Shown in pieces: positions 25,416 through 34,329 of a DNA stretch of 64,000 nucleotides. Made by a program: the position numbers and the translations under genes. The notes beneath the pieces are model-generated. The model saw nothing but the letters and a program-made list of their open reading frames with translations. It searched no databases and was not told the DNA's origin. This DNA comes from Candidatus Izimoplasma sp. ZiA1. Lineage in GTDB: Bacteria; Bacillota_I; Bacilli_A; Izemoplasmatales; Izemoplasmataceae. Positions within the stretch are counted from its first letter, which is position 1, and each line of letters starts with the position of its first letter. The stretch is from the NCBI GenBank assembly GCA_002285055.1, contig NQYJ01000002.1:1-64000 (forward strand), written 5' to 3'.

Positions 25416-27821
25416 ATGGAATATAATCATCAAGAAGTTGAGAAAAAATGGCAAAAACACTGGTATGAAAACAAAGTGTTTGCGGCAAAAGATTTTAGTG
25501 ATAAACCTAAGTATTACAGTTTAGTTGAGTTCCCTTATCCGTCTGGAGCTGGGATGCATGTCGGACATATTAGAGCGTATTCTAGTTTAGAAATTGTTTC
25601 TAGAAAAAGAAGAATGGAAGGTTATAATGTTTTATTTCCTATCGGATTTGATGCATTTGGTCTGCCAACAGAGAACTATGCAATTAAAACTGGTATCCAT
25701 CCAAGAAAAGTTACTGACCAAAATATTAAAATATTTACTGAACAGTTAAAACAAACTGGATTTAGTTTTGATTTTGATAGAACAGTAGATACAACTGATG
25801 AAGATTATTATCGTTGGACACAATGGATTTTCATTCAACTATTTAAAAACAATCTTGCTTATAGAGACAAAACATATGTTAATTATTGTCCTAGTTGTAA
25901 GGTAGTACTTTCTAATGAGGAAAGTCAAGGTGGTAAATGTGATCGTTGCGATACAGAAGTAGTTCAAAAAGAAAAAGACGTATGGTTCTTAAAAATAACA
26001 AAACATGCAGAACGTCTTCTTCAAGGGCTAAAAAATCTTGATACACTTCCAAGAATAAAGATTGAACAAGAAAACTGGATTGGTAAGTCTAGTGGAGCTC
26101 ATGTTGATTTTAAAGTTACAAATACGAACACTTCATTAAAAGTATATACAACTAGACCAGATACATTATTCGGAGCTACTTTTATGGTAATTGCTCCTGA
26201 GCACCCAATCATTGAGGAGTATAAATCGACAATTAAGAATTATGATGCTCTAATTAATTATAAAGAGGAAGCAAAAAAGAAAACAGAATTTGAACGTGTT
26301 GAACTTGCAAAAGATAAAACAGGTGTATTAATTGATGGATTAACAGCAATTAACCCAGTTAATAATAAAGAAATCCCAATATTTGTTGCTGATTATGTAA
26401 TGATTGGATATGGTACAGGGGCAATTATGGCAGTACCTGCCCATGATACAAGAGATTATGAGTTTGCTACTAAATATAACCTTGAGATTATAGAAGTTAT
26501 TAAAGGTGGAGATATAACAGTTGAAGCCTATACTGATACTTATGAAGGTATATTAGTTAATAGTGATATCTTAAATGAACTTACAGTAAAAGATGCAAAA
26601 GAAAAAATCATTAAGTTTCTCGAAGAAAAAAACATTGGTGAACGTACAACTAATTACAAGATGAAAGATTGGGCATTTAATCGCCAACGTTACTGGGGAG
26701 AACCAATTCCAATAATCCATTGTGATAAATGTGGAATGGTCCCTGAAAAAGAAGAAAACCTTCCAATTAGATTACCAGTAGTAGATAAATTTGAACCTGC
26801 TGAGGATGGAGAAAGTCCACTTGCAAATATAGAGGAGTTTGTTAATACAACATGTCCTGTTTGTGGGGGACATGCAAAAAGAGAAACTGATACAATGCCT
26901 CAATGGGCTGGATCAAGTTGGTATTTTTTAAGATATACTGATCCAAAAAATAATAAAGCTTTAGCAGATTTTGATAAACTAAAATACTGGCTGCAAGTAG
27001 ACTGGTATAATGGAGGAATGGAACATGTTACTAGACATGTAATCTATTCAAGATTCTGGCACCAATTCCTATTTGATATAGGAGTAGTTCCATGTGAGGA
27101 ACCATATAAAAAAAGAACCGCTCAAGGTCTAATCCTTGGTAGTGATGGTGATAAAATGAGTAAGTCTAAAGGGAATGTTGTTAATCCCTTAGAGATTATT
27201 GAAGAATTTGGTGCAGATACTTTAAGATTGTATATTTTATTCATTGGTGATTATGAGCAGTCAACACCATGGAATGCTTCTGGAGTTAAAGGTGCTAGAA
27301 GATTTTTGGATAAAATTTTAAGACTTAAAGAAAAAATTACTACGTCAAATGAGTTTTCAAAGGACCTTAAAATAATTATGAATCAAACTATAAAACAAGT
27401 TAGTGAAGATATTGAAAATGTAAAATTCAATACTGCAATCGCTAAACTAATGACTCTTGTAAACGAAATGGTAAAACAAGAAAGTGTTAGTCGAAAAGAC
27501 TATGAAACGATTCTTAAATTAGTAAATCCTTTTGCACCACATCTTGCTGAAGAAATGTGGGAACAAATTGGAAATACTGAGGGATTAGTCTTTGAACAAT
27601 GGCCAACATTTGATAAAGATTCTCTTGTGGACACAGTTATAGAAATAGCTATTAGTGTCAATGGAAAAGTTAGAGATAAGATTAGTGTAAATCTAAATAC
27701 GACAAAAGATGAACTACAAGCTTTAGCATTAGCTAGCGAAAAAGCCAAACAGTTTATCGAAGGAAAAGAGATTAGAAAGATAATCGTTGTACCTAAGAAA
27801 TTAGTTAATATTGTTGTCTAA
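25416..27821 (+). CDS. leuS: Leucyl-tRNA synthetase
   Basis: Class Ia synthetase that charges tRNA-Leu. The HIGH motif appears as HVGH near residue 46 and KMSKS near 580. A zinc-binding Cys cluster (CPSC then CDRC near 160-180), the CP1 editing domain (about 220-420, TTRPDTLFGATFM and GTGAIMAVPAHD) and the anticodon-binding region (PFAPHLAEEMWE) are present. The length of 801 residues is normal. ATG at 25416 follows AAGGAG; the upstream GTG at 25407 overlaps that site. A T-box controls it. Confidence 0.97.
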   Translation: MEYNHQEVEKKWQKHWYENKVFAAKDFSDKPKYYSLVEFPYPSGAGMHVGHIRAYSSLEIVSRKRRMEGYNVLFPIGFDAFGLPTENYAIKTGIHPRKVTDQNIKIFTEQLKQTGFSFDFDRTVDTTDEDYYRWTQWIFIQLFKNNLAYRDKTYVNYCPSCKVVLSNEESQGGKCDRCDTEVVQKEKDVWFLKITKHAERLLQGLKNLDTLPRIKIEQENWIGKSSGAHVDFKVTNTNTSLKVYTTRPDTLFGATFMVIAPEHPIIEEYKSTIKNYDALINYKEEAKKKTEFERVELAKDKTGVLIDGLTAINPVNNKEIPIFVADYVMIGYGTGAIMAVPAHDTRDYEFATKYNLEIIEVIKGGDITVEAYTDTYEGILVNSDILNELTVKDAKEKIIKFLEEKNIGERTTNYKMKDWAFNRQRYWGEPIPIIHCDKCGMVPEKEENLPIRLPVVDKFEPAEDGESPLANIEEFVNTTCPVCGGHAKRETDTMPQWAGSSWYFLRYTDPKNNKALADFDKLKYWLQVDWYNGGMEHVTRHVIYSRFWHQFLFDIGVVPCEEPYKKRTAQGLILGSDGDKMSKSKGNVVNPLEIIEEFGADTLRLYILFIGDYEQSTPWNASGVKGARRFLDKILRLKEKITTSNEFSKDLKIIMNQTIKQVSEDIENVKFNTAIAKLMTLVNEMVKQESVSRKDYETILKLVNPFAPHLAEEMWEQIGNTEGLVFEQWPTFDKDSLVDTVIEIAISVNGKVRDKISVNLNTTKDELQALALASEKAKQFIEGKEIRKIIVVPKKLVNIVV

Positions 27822-27830
27822 GTTTAATGA

Positions 27831-27866
27831 AACAACACTGAAAATATTTTCAGTGTTGTTTTTTTT
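27831..27866 (+). terminator. Terminator after leuS
   Basis: AACAACACTGAAAA pairs with TTTTCAGTGTTGTT and is followed by a T-run. Confidence 0.92.
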
Positions 27867-27950
27867 ATGGCTAAACTAAGCCGTCTATAAGGCATCGACT
27901 AATGAAAAATTCAAATAGGTAAAGTAATTAAAAAATATTAGTCTAATAAG

Positions 27951-27980
27951 TTGAATTTTTACCCCCTAAAGTGATATAAT
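27951..27980 (+). promoter_or_regulatory. Promoter of the 2-oxoacid oxidoreductase operon
   Basis: TTGAAT, 18 bp, TATAAT with a TGA extension (extended -10). The leader to the first ATG is about 95 nt. The 265-bp gap from 27822 to 28086 holds the leuS terminator, this promoter, the cre-like site and two weak AT hairpins. Confidence 0.65.
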
Positions 27981-27988
27981 ATTTTTGG

Positions 27989-28002
27989 TAAAAACGCTTT
28001 CA
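27989..28002 (+). promoter_or_regulatory. cre-like site just downstream of the operon promoter
   Basis: TAAAAACGCTTTCA has one mismatch (position 2) to TGNAANCGNWNNCA. It overlaps the transcription start region, a position where CcpA usually represses. Confidence 0.45.
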
Positions 28003-28086
28003 TTTATGAACGCATTTTTAAATGCAAAAGATTGGAGGTTTATAGAAATAATAGTTCATTCGTAATTATTATTTTTAGAAAACAAT

Positions 28087-28743
28087 ATGAAAAGAATAAC
28101 AATCTTGTCAGGATATTATGGAAGTGGGAAAAGTGAAATTAGTGTAAATTTAGCACTGCAAAAACATATTGATTATATTGTTGATTTAGATATAATTAAT
28201 CCTTACTTTAGGAGTAGAGCTTTACATGAACTTTTTAAGGAAAAAGGAATAAAGTTAGTTGAATCTACAATTGAAAATATGCCTAATAGTGATATGCCTT
28301 ATATTTCTAGAAAAGGTGTTTACCCATTTATTGATAAATCAGTTACTGCTATTTATGATTTGGGAGGAACTGAAAATGGGGCAAAGGTTTTAATTCAGTA
28401 TCAGGATCAAATTAAGGATTTTGATGAAATTGATTTTATTTGTGTTTTAAATGTTTTTAGACCTGAAACAAGTAATAAAAAAGATATTATTGATTCAATT
28501 ATTTTGTTAGAGGCCCAAACACAATTAAAGGTAACAGGATTGATTAATAACTCAAATTTAATTAATGAAACAACGGAAGAGGATATTATCCACGGGGAAA
28601 ATATTATAAAGAGTGTAAGTGAAGAACTTAATCTTCCGATTCTATACACTGTAATAGAAGAAAGTAAGAAAAAACTAATAAAACATAATTTTCTGGGCGA
28701 AGAACTAGTTATATCTAGAATTGTTGCTAGAAAATGGTTATAG
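28087..28743 (+). CDS. P-loop ATP-binding protein of a 2-oxoacid oxidoreductase operon
   Basis: A CobQ/MinD-like nucleotide-binding protein of 218 residues. Walker A is GYYGSGKSE at 9-17, VDLDIINPYFRSR at about 37-49 resembles the switch I region, and YDLGGTENG near 90 fits Walker B. Its place ahead of the oxidoreductase subunits suggests an assembly or accessory role, but this is inference. The ATG has no clear ribosome binding site; GGAGG at 28033-28037 is about 50 bp upstream. It ends 10 bp before the ferredoxin subunit. Confidence 0.7.
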   Translation: MKRITILSGYYGSGKSEISVNLALQKHIDYIVDLDIINPYFRSRALHELFKEKGIKLVESTIENMPNSDMPYISRKGVYPFIDKSVTAIYDLGGTENGAKVLIQYQDQIKDFDEIDFICVLNVFRPETSNKKDIIDSIILLEAQTQLKVTGLINNSNLINETTEEDIIHGENIIKSVSEELNLPILYTVIEESKKKLIKHNFLGEELVISRIVARKWL

Positions 28744-28753
28744 GAGGAAAATA

Positions 28754-28990
28754 ATGGCTAAAGGTAGAATTATTATTGATTTAAACCGATGCAAAGGATG
28801 TAACTTATGTACATATTATTGTCCAGTTCACATCTTAAAACTTGATGAAACAACTACAAATGACAGAGGTTATACACCTTTAATGGTGACAGAACCAGAA
28901 AAATGTATTGCTTGTGCATTCTGTGCAACAATGTGTCCTGATTCAGTAATCACTGTTGAGAGATTTGTAAAGGAGGCAAATAATGAGTAA
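28754..28990 (+). CDS. vorD: 2-oxoacid:ferredoxin oxidoreductase delta subunit (2[4Fe-4S] ferredoxin)
   Basis: A 78-residue ferredoxin-like subunit with two [4Fe-4S] motifs, CKGCNLCTYYCP and CIACAFCATMCP. It carries electrons from the TPP subunit to free ferredoxin. ATG at 28754 is chosen because TAGGAGG overlaps the upstream stop. It overlaps the next gene by 8 bp. Confidence 0.92.
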   Translation: MAKGRIIIDLNRCKGCNLCTYYCPVHILKLDETTTNDRGYTPLMVTEPEKCIACAFCATMCPDSVITVERFVKEANNE

Positions 28991-30053
28991 AGTATTAATG
29001 AAAGGTAATGAAGCAATGGCATTAGCTGCAATCAAAGCTGGATGTGATGCTTTTTATGGTTACCCAATAACACCACAAAATGAGTTACCTGAGTATTTAT
29101 CAAAACATATGAGAACACACGGAAGAGCATTTGTTCAATCTGAAAGTGAAGTAGCTGCTATTAACATGGTTTATGGAGCTGCTGGTGCTGGAGCACGAGT
29201 AATGACATCTTCTTCAAGTCCTGGTATTGCTTTAAAACAAGAAGGGATAACATATATCGCTGGTGCAGAACTGCCAGCTGTAATTATTAATGTAATGAGA
29301 GGTGGTCCTGGTTTAGGTGGAATTCAACCTTCACAAGCAGACTACAATCAAATTACTAGAGGTGGAGGTAATGGGGATTATAGTTTGTATGCTTTAGCTC
29401 CTGAATCTTTACAAGAAACTGTAGATTTAATCAAAGAATCTTTTGAAATTGCTGATTATTTTAGAAATCCTGTAATGATCGCTGTTGATGGATTAATTGG
29501 ACAAATGATGGAACCAGTTGATGTTGATAGAGAAGTGAAAAAATGGGATTTAAAGCCTAAAACTTGGGCTGCAGATGGGAATAGAAAAGACCATCCTAAA
29601 AACATCATTAATTCATTATATTTAGATCCACAAGATTTAGAAAATCATAATATTAAACTTCAAAAGAAATATACTGAGATGAAAGAAAATCATCAAAGAT
29701 ATGAACTTATAAATATGGAAAATGCTGAAATAGCTATCGTTGCATACGGAAGTGTTGCTAGAATTGCAAGAACTGCAATTGAAATTTTAGCAGAAAAAGG
29801 AATTAAGGCTGGAATTGTTAGACCAATAACAATTTTCCCATTCCCTGAAAAAGCATTTAAAGAATTACCATCTTCAGTAGAAAACTTATTGGTTGCTGAA
29901 ATGAGTATGGGTCAGATGCTTCAAGATGTAAAATTAGCAAATGAATGTCGATTACCGATCCATTTTTATGGTCGTGTAGGTGGAATTGTTCCTGAGGCCG
30001 AAGAAATCGCACAAAAAGTAATTGATATAATTGGGGGTCAATCTCATGAATAG
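28983..30053 (+). CDS. vorB: 3-methyl-2-oxobutanoate (2-oxoacid):ferredoxin oxidoreductase alpha subunit
   Basis: The subunit holding the TPP pyrimidine-binding and core domains. The 356 residues begin MSKVLMKGNEAMALAAIKAG and contain GYPITPQNE, the glutamate-bearing FVQSESEVAAINMVYGAA, TSSSSPG and GGPGLGGIQPSQADY, a pattern I associate with VorB annotations. The substrate could be branched-chain 2-oxoacids or 2-oxoglutarate; the linked ptb-buk pair favours the former. AAAGGAGG lies just upstream of ATG 28983. Confidence 0.88.
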   Translation: MSKVLMKGNEAMALAAIKAGCDAFYGYPITPQNELPEYLSKHMRTHGRAFVQSESEVAAINMVYGAAGAGARVMTSSSSPGIALKQEGITYIAGAELPAVIINVMRGGPGLGGIQPSQADYNQITRGGGNGDYSLYALAPESLQETVDLIKESFEIADYFRNPVMIAVDGLIGQMMEPVDVDREVKKWDLKPKTWAADGNRKDHPKNIINSLYLDPQDLENHNIKLQKKYTEMKENHQRYELINMENAEIAIVAYGSVARIARTAIEILAEKGIKAGIVRPITIFPFPEKAFKELPSSVENLLVAEMSMGQMLQDVKLANECRLPIHFYGRVGGIVPEAEEIAQKVIDIIGGQSHE

Positions 30054-30801
30054 TAAAGTTATCTATGAAAAAAGTAAAGGACTAAGTGATTTTCATTTAA
30101 GCTATTGTCCTGGATGTACACATGGTATTATTCACAAATTAGTAGCAGAAACATTAGTTGATTTAGATTTACTCGAAAGAACTGTAGGGATTTCAAGTGT
30201 TGGTTGTAGTGCTTTAAACTATGATTTCTTTAGTTGCGATATGCAACAAGCAGCTCATGGTAGAGCTCCAGCTGTTGCAACAGGAATTAAAAGAGTAAGA
30301 CCTGATAATATAGTATTCACTTATCAAGGTGATGGAGATTTGGCTTCAATTGGAATTGCAGAAGCAATTCATGCTGCTCACCGTGGTGAAAATATTACTA
30401 TTGTTTTCGTTAATAATGCAATTTATGGTATGACTGGTGGACAAATGGCACCTACAACTTTATTAGGTCAAAAGACTACAACATCTCAAGATGGTCGCGA
30501 TGCAGCTTCACAAGGTTTGCCATTAAGAGTTTCTGAAATGATGGCTCAGATTCCTGGGGCTACATACATTGAACGTGTTAGTGTTCATGATCCTAAACAT
30601 GTTAATAAAGCTAAAAAAGCATTGAAAAAAGCTTTTGATATTCAAAATAAAAAATTAGGATTTAGTATGATAGAATTTATTTCTACTTGTCCTGTTAACT
30701 GGGGTATAAATCCAAAAGATTCTGTTGATTGGGCTGTAGATAATATGATTCCTTACTATCCACTTGGTGTATACAAAGACAAAACAGTAGGTGAAAAATA
30801 A
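30046..30801 (+). CDS. vorA: 2-oxoacid:ferredoxin oxidoreductase beta subunit (TPP-binding)
   Basis: The TPP-diphosphate-binding subunit, 251 residues. It shows YCPGCTHGIIHKL, ISSVGCSAL, the TPP motif GDGDLASIGIAE with VNNAIYGMTGGQMAPTT, and TCPVNWGI near the end. ATG at 30046 is chosen over TTG at 30031; GGGGGTC lies upstream, inside the end of vorB, which it overlaps by 8 bp. Its stop shares one base with the next start. Confidence 0.9.
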   Translation: MNSKVIYEKSKGLSDFHLSYCPGCTHGIIHKLVAETLVDLDLLERTVGISSVGCSALNYDFFSCDMQQAAHGRAPAVATGIKRVRPDNIVFTYQGDGDLASIGIAEAIHAAHRGENITIVFVNNAIYGMTGGQMAPTTLLGQKTTTSQDGRDAASQGLPLRVSEMMAQIPGATYIERVSVHDPKHVNKAKKALKKAFDIQNKKLGFSMIEFISTCPVNWGINPKDSVDWAVDNMIPYYPLGVYKDKTVGEK

Positions 30802-31343
30802 TGGTAAATGAAAAAACAATAATCGCAGGTTTTGGTGGACAAGGTGTAATGCTTATGGGGCAATTATTAAGTTATGTTGCTACTAAGGAAGACTTAAACA
30901 CACTATGGTTTCCATCATATGGTCCAGAAACTAGAGGGGGAACAGCAAACTGTAGTGTTACAATTTCTGAAAGTAATGTAAACAGTCCTGTAATTTCTAC
31001 TCCTGATTCAATTATTATTATGAATAAACCATCTTTAAACAAATTCCAATCAAAATTAAAAAAAGATGGACATCTTTTAATAAATTCAAGCCTTGTTAAA
31101 GGTCTTGATTATAGAGAAGATGTAAATGTTTATGAAGTAGCAGCCAATGATATTGCTTTAGAACTAGGAAACTTGAAAGTAGCCAATATGGTTATGTTAG
31201 GAGCTTACTTAGAAGTAACTAAAGTATTTACAAATGAGCAAATTATTAATATAATGAAAGAGAAGTTCACGGGTTCTAAGGCTAACTTAATCGAAATGAA
31301 TAGAAAAGCTTTAGAAGAAGGGAAAAAAGCCGTAAGGAGCTGA
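30801..31343 (+). CDS. vorC: 2-oxoacid:ferredoxin oxidoreductase gamma subunit
   Basis: The CoA-site-forming gamma domain, 180 residues. It begins with IIAGFGGQGVMLMGQLLS and contains SYGPETRGGTANCSVTIS, the usual signatures. Its ATG overlaps the upstream stop (TAATG). The four separate subunits in the order D-B-A-C correspond to the heterotetrameric VOR/KOR arrangement. Confidence 0.92.
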   Translation: MVNEKTIIAGFGGQGVMLMGQLLSYVATKEDLNTLWFPSYGPETRGGTANCSVTISESNVNSPVISTPDSIIIMNKPSLNKFQSKLKKDGHLLINSSLVKGLDYREDVNVYEVAANDIALELGNLKVANMVMLGAYLEVTKVFTNEQIINIMKEKFTGSKANLIEMNRKALEEGKKAVRS

Positions 31344-31348
31344 TCACA

Positions 31349-32248
31349 TTGTATCGAGATTTTACGCAAGTACTAGATTATGCGAAGAAACTAGAAACAA
31401 AGGATTTAATAGTTGCTAGTCCAGAAGACAAAGAAGTAATTATTGCAGTAAATGACGCATACCAAACAGGATTAATTAATCCTGTTTTAGTCGGTAATAA
31501 GAAAATCATATTAGATTTACTTATGGATTTAGGAATAAGCAAAAAAGGGTATGAAATTTATAATGCTGTTGATCACAAGGATGCAGCATTGATGAGTGTA
31601 AAACTAGCAAGTAAACAAGAAACATCGATTTTGATGAAAGGTTCATTACAATCAAGAATTTTACTAGAAGAGTTATGTAAAGAAGAACATCAAATGCGAA
31701 AAGCAAATATCTTGTCACATATAGGTGTTTTACAACTTCCTAGTTATACAAAACTATTGTTCTTCAGTGATTCTGTTATGAATGTTTTACCAACAGAAGA
31801 AGACAAAATCGAAATAATCAATAACACATTAGATTTTGTTACTACACTAGGTATAAGAAAGCCGAAAATAGGCTTAGTGAGCGCTGTAGAGATTGTTAAT
31901 GAAGAAATAGTTTCAACAGTTGAAGCAGCATCTATTGTTAACAAACTTAAGGATAATGAGGATTTTTATATTGGTGGACCGTTTGCAGTTGATATTTTAG
32001 TTAGTGATTTTTCAGCTCAAACAAAAGGGATAAATCATGTATGTGCAGGTGATGCAGATATATTGATATTTCCGAATATTGAATCTGGAAACACATTTTA
32101 TAAAACAACAACGTTTCTTGGAAATGCTACAGCCGCAGGGTTAATCCTTGGAGGCAAAGTTCCAGTTGTTGTTAATAGTAGAGCAGACAGTCATAAATCA
32201 AAATTATATTCGATTGCTCTAGCAGTAGTCAGTACGGAGATTTTATGA
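31349..32248 (+). CDS. ptb: Phosphate butyryltransferase (branched-chain acyl-CoA type possible)
   Basis: Ptb converts butyryl-CoA or branched acyl-CoA plus phosphate to acyl phosphate. The 299 residues match the family length, with MKGSLQSRILLEEL near 98, GPFAVDILVS near 209, and AGDADILIFPNIESGN near 233. The likely start is TTG at 31349, with AAGGAG 10 bp before it; no ATG is near the expected N-terminus. It overlaps buk by 4 bp. Placement behind vorDBAC suggests acyl-CoA from 2-oxoacid oxidation as substrate. Confidence 0.9.
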   Translation: MYRDFTQVLDYAKKLETKDLIVASPEDKEVIIAVNDAYQTGLINPVLVGNKKIILDLLMDLGISKKGYEIYNAVDHKDAALMSVKLASKQETSILMKGSLQSRILLEELCKEEHQMRKANILSHIGVLQLPSYTKLLFFSDSVMNVLPTEEDKIEIINNTLDFVTTLGIRKPKIGLVSAVEIVNEEIVSTVEAASIVNKLKDNEDFYIGGPFAVDILVSDFSAQTKGINHVCAGDADILIFPNIESGNTFYKTTTFLGNATAAGLILGGKVPVVVNSRADSHKSKLYSIALAVVSTEIL

Positions 32249-33309
32249 AAATTTTAACAATTAACCCAGGTAGTACTTCAACAAAAGTAGCTATCTTTGA
32301 AAACTTAGAAATATTGAATGAGAAAACACTAAGACATGATCGTAAAGACATAGAAAAATTTGAAAATTTAATTTCACAACTTGATTATCGCATAAATATT
32401 GTTAAAGAGTTTTTAACAGAATCAAATATTAAACTTGAAGATATTAGTGGTTTTGTTGGCAGAGGTGGACTGCTCCATCCTATGGATAGTGGCATTTACG
32501 AAGTGAACGAATTAATGATTAAAGATTTATCTAATGGAACTTACGGAGTTCATGCATCAAATTTGGGTGCACTAATCGCTGACTCATTAGCAAAATCAGT
32601 TGGTAAAAAAGCTTATATTGCTGATCCAGTTGTTGTTGATGAAATGAGTAGTGTTGCAAAGATTTCTGGATTAAATGGAATTGCAAGAAGAAGTATATTT
32701 CATGCTTTAAATCAAAAAGCTGTTGCAAGAAAGTACGCAAAAAGAGTGGATATTCCATATGAAAAACTAAACCTTATAGTTGCTCATCTTGGTGGTGGAA
32801 TTAGTGTTGGTCTTCACAAACAAGGTCGTGTAACTGATGTTAATAATGCACTAGATGGCGATGGGCCATTTAGCCCTCAAAGAACTGGGGGGCTGCCTGT
32901 TAGTAGTGTTTATGAGTTAGCTTATAGTGGGCAATATACACTTGAACAAATGAAAAAATTAAACTATGGTTTTGGTGGTTTAGTATCTTACTTAAACACA
33001 AGTGATGCAGAGAAAATTTCAGAAATGATTATGGATGGACACCCTGAAGCTAAAAGAGTTTTGAAAGCTATGGTATATCAAATATCTAAAGAAATTGGTG
33101 GACTATATGCTGTAACTAGAGGGAATTTAGATGCAATAATTATTACTGGTGGTTTAGCATATAATCAAGATGTTTTACAACCTTTGCTAGATTATATTGA
33201 TCATCTAGGGGAAATAGCAATTTATCCTGGTGAAGACGAGTTAGAAGCTCTAGCTTATAACTACTTAATGTACATAAATAACGAAATAACACTAAAGGAA
33301 TACAAGTAG
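32245..33309 (+). CDS. buk: Butyrate kinase (branched-chain carboxylate kinase possible)
   Basis: ASKHA-family kinase that makes ATP from butyryl or isobutyryl/isovaleryl phosphate. The 354 residues start MKILTINPGSTSTKVAIF, with AHLGGGISVGLH near 178, NALDGDGPFSPQRTGGLP near 195, and IITGGLAYN near 299, as in the family. The start overlaps the ptb stop (ATGA). The stop codon lies within the terminator hairpin that ends the operon. Confidence 0.94.
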   Translation: MKILTINPGSTSTKVAIFENLEILNEKTLRHDRKDIEKFENLISQLDYRINIVKEFLTESNIKLEDISGFVGRGGLLHPMDSGIYEVNELMIKDLSNGTYGVHASNLGALIADSLAKSVGKKAYIADPVVVDEMSSVAKISGLNGIARRSIFHALNQKAVARKYAKRVDIPYEKLNLIVAHLGGGISVGLHKQGRVTDVNNALDGDGPFSPQRTGGLPVSSVYELAYSGQYTLEQMKKLNYGFGGLVSYLNTSDAEKISEMIMDGHPEAKRVLKAMVYQISKEIGGLYAVTRGNLDAIIITGGLAYNQDVLQPLLDYIDHLGEIAIYPGEDELEALAYNYLMYINNEITLKEYK

Positions 33310-33324
33310 TATTCCTTTTTTTTG
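33294..33324 (+). terminator. Terminator of the vor-ptb-buk operon
   Basis: AAAGGAATAC pairs with GTATTCCTTT, followed by a T-run; the buk stop codon is in the loop. Confidence 0.88.
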
Positions 33325-33330
33325 TGATAT

Positions 33331-33336
33331 TTGGTA
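33331..33336 (+). promoter_or_regulatory. -10 element of the DnaQ-like exonuclease gene
   Basis: A TATAAT hexamer lies in TTTGGTATAATCAC about 20 bp upstream of ATG 33358 (position approximate). No -35 is evident. Confidence 0.4.
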
Positions 33337-33357
33337 TAATCACAAAGAGGTGATCAA

Positions 33358-33855
33358 ATGGATTATGTAGTATTTGATATAGAAACAACGGGTTTAAACA
33401 AAGAGACTAATAGAATTATTGAAATTGGTGCAGTTAGGGTTAAAGATGGTGTTGTAATTGATACATATAATGAACTTTTAAATCAAAATGTGGTAATACC
33501 TGAAGAAGTAACTGCCATAAACAACATAACAAATGAAATGATAAAAGATGGAATGGATCCTAGTTTGGCTTTATTGAAATTTCAAAACTTCATAATGAAT
33601 TCTGAATTTCTTGTTGGACATAATGCATATTATTTTGATTATCCATTCTTGCAAAACGAGATGACAAGACATGGAATACAACTGAAAAAGTATTTTATTA
33701 AAGATACAATGTGGATTGCTAAAAAGAAACTACCAGGACTTAGAAGTTATTCTTTGAAAAACTTAACTGAACATTTTAGTATAGTTAATAAAGATGCTCA
33801 TAGAGCTCTAAGTGATGTACTAGCAACACACGAATTATTCGAAAAATTAGGATAA
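33358..33855 (+). CDS. DnaQ-like 3'-5' exonuclease (DEDDh)
   Basis: A stand-alone exonuclease domain of 165 residues like the polymerase III epsilon/PolC proofreading domain. Exo I is VFDIETTGLN (D7, E9), Exo II is LVGHNAYYFDYPFL near 80-93, and Exo III is HRALSDVLATHELF near 143-156. It has no polymerase or BRCT domain. The ATG follows AGAGGTGATCAA. Likely a DNA repair or RNA/DNA trimming enzyme; the exact role is not visible. Confidence 0.88.
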   Translation: MDYVVFDIETTGLNKETNRIIEIGAVRVKDGVVIDTYNELLNQNVVIPEEVTAINNITNEMIKDGMDPSLALLKFQNFIMNSEFLVGHNAYYFDYPFLQNEMTRHGIQLKKYFIKDTMWIAKKKLPGLRSYSLKNLTEHFSIVNKDAHRALSDVLATHELFEKLG

Positions 33856-33895
33856 AAAAACACTTCGTAAGTATAATACTTATGGGGTGTTTTTT
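33854..33895 (+). terminator. Terminator-like hairpin overlapping the next gene's ribosome binding site
   Basis: CACTTCGTAAGTAT pairs with ATACTTATGGGGTG (G-T pairs at the base), flanked by an A-run and TTTTTT. The 3' arm carries the GGGGTG Shine-Dalgarno of the gene at 33896. It can terminate the exonuclease transcript or block translation of the next gene. Confidence 0.6.
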
Positions 33896-34291
33896 ATGAA
33901 AAAATGTGAACTATGCAATAAGAAAATTGACAATCAAATTACATTCAAAACACTTTTTAATGAAGAATTTATTCACAATAATTGCTTGAATTCATTAGCT
34001 GAAAACCATGATCTTGATATTATTTACCTTGATTCCCTAATATTTAAGTATTATCCCTTATACAATAACTTTTACAAAAATCGTATTTTTAAAAAGTTTA
34101 ATTACAATTTAGAGTTTTGTTTACATCAGATAATTGCAGAAATATCAAATGTTATTTTTATCGATAAAGACATCCTTGCAAATTTTAAAAAGGATATTTT
34201 GATAGGTATTGATAATCTATTAAATAAAAATGTTATATATATTAGTGTGTTTCGAATCGATTTGACAGTCTATGAAGAGCTTTTTTCATAA
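33896..34291 (+). CDS. Small protein with N-terminal CxxC, possible ComFC remnant
   Basis: 131 residues beginning MKKCELCNKKIDN, with a later Cys at HNNC, like the N-terminal zinc element of ComFC/ComF competence proteins. A stretch reading YYPLYNNFYKNRIFKKFNYN recalls the ComF pattern before its phosphoribosyltransferase domain, but that domain and its PRPP motif are missing; ComFC is normally about 220-240 residues. The gene lies where comFC sits in many Firmicutes, directly before hpf-secA-prfB. ATG at 33896 is chosen over GTG at 33887. Function is unknown. Confidence 0.5.
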   Translation: MKKCELCNKKIDNQITFKTLFNEEFIHNNCLNSLAENHDLDIIYLDSLIFKYYPLYNNFYKNRIFKKFNYNLEFCLHQIIAEISNVIFIDKDILANFKKDILIGIDNLLNKNVIYISVFRIDLTVYEELFS

Positions 34292-34329
34292 ATTTTCATT
34301 AGTATTTCATAACATTTATTATTTCAATA

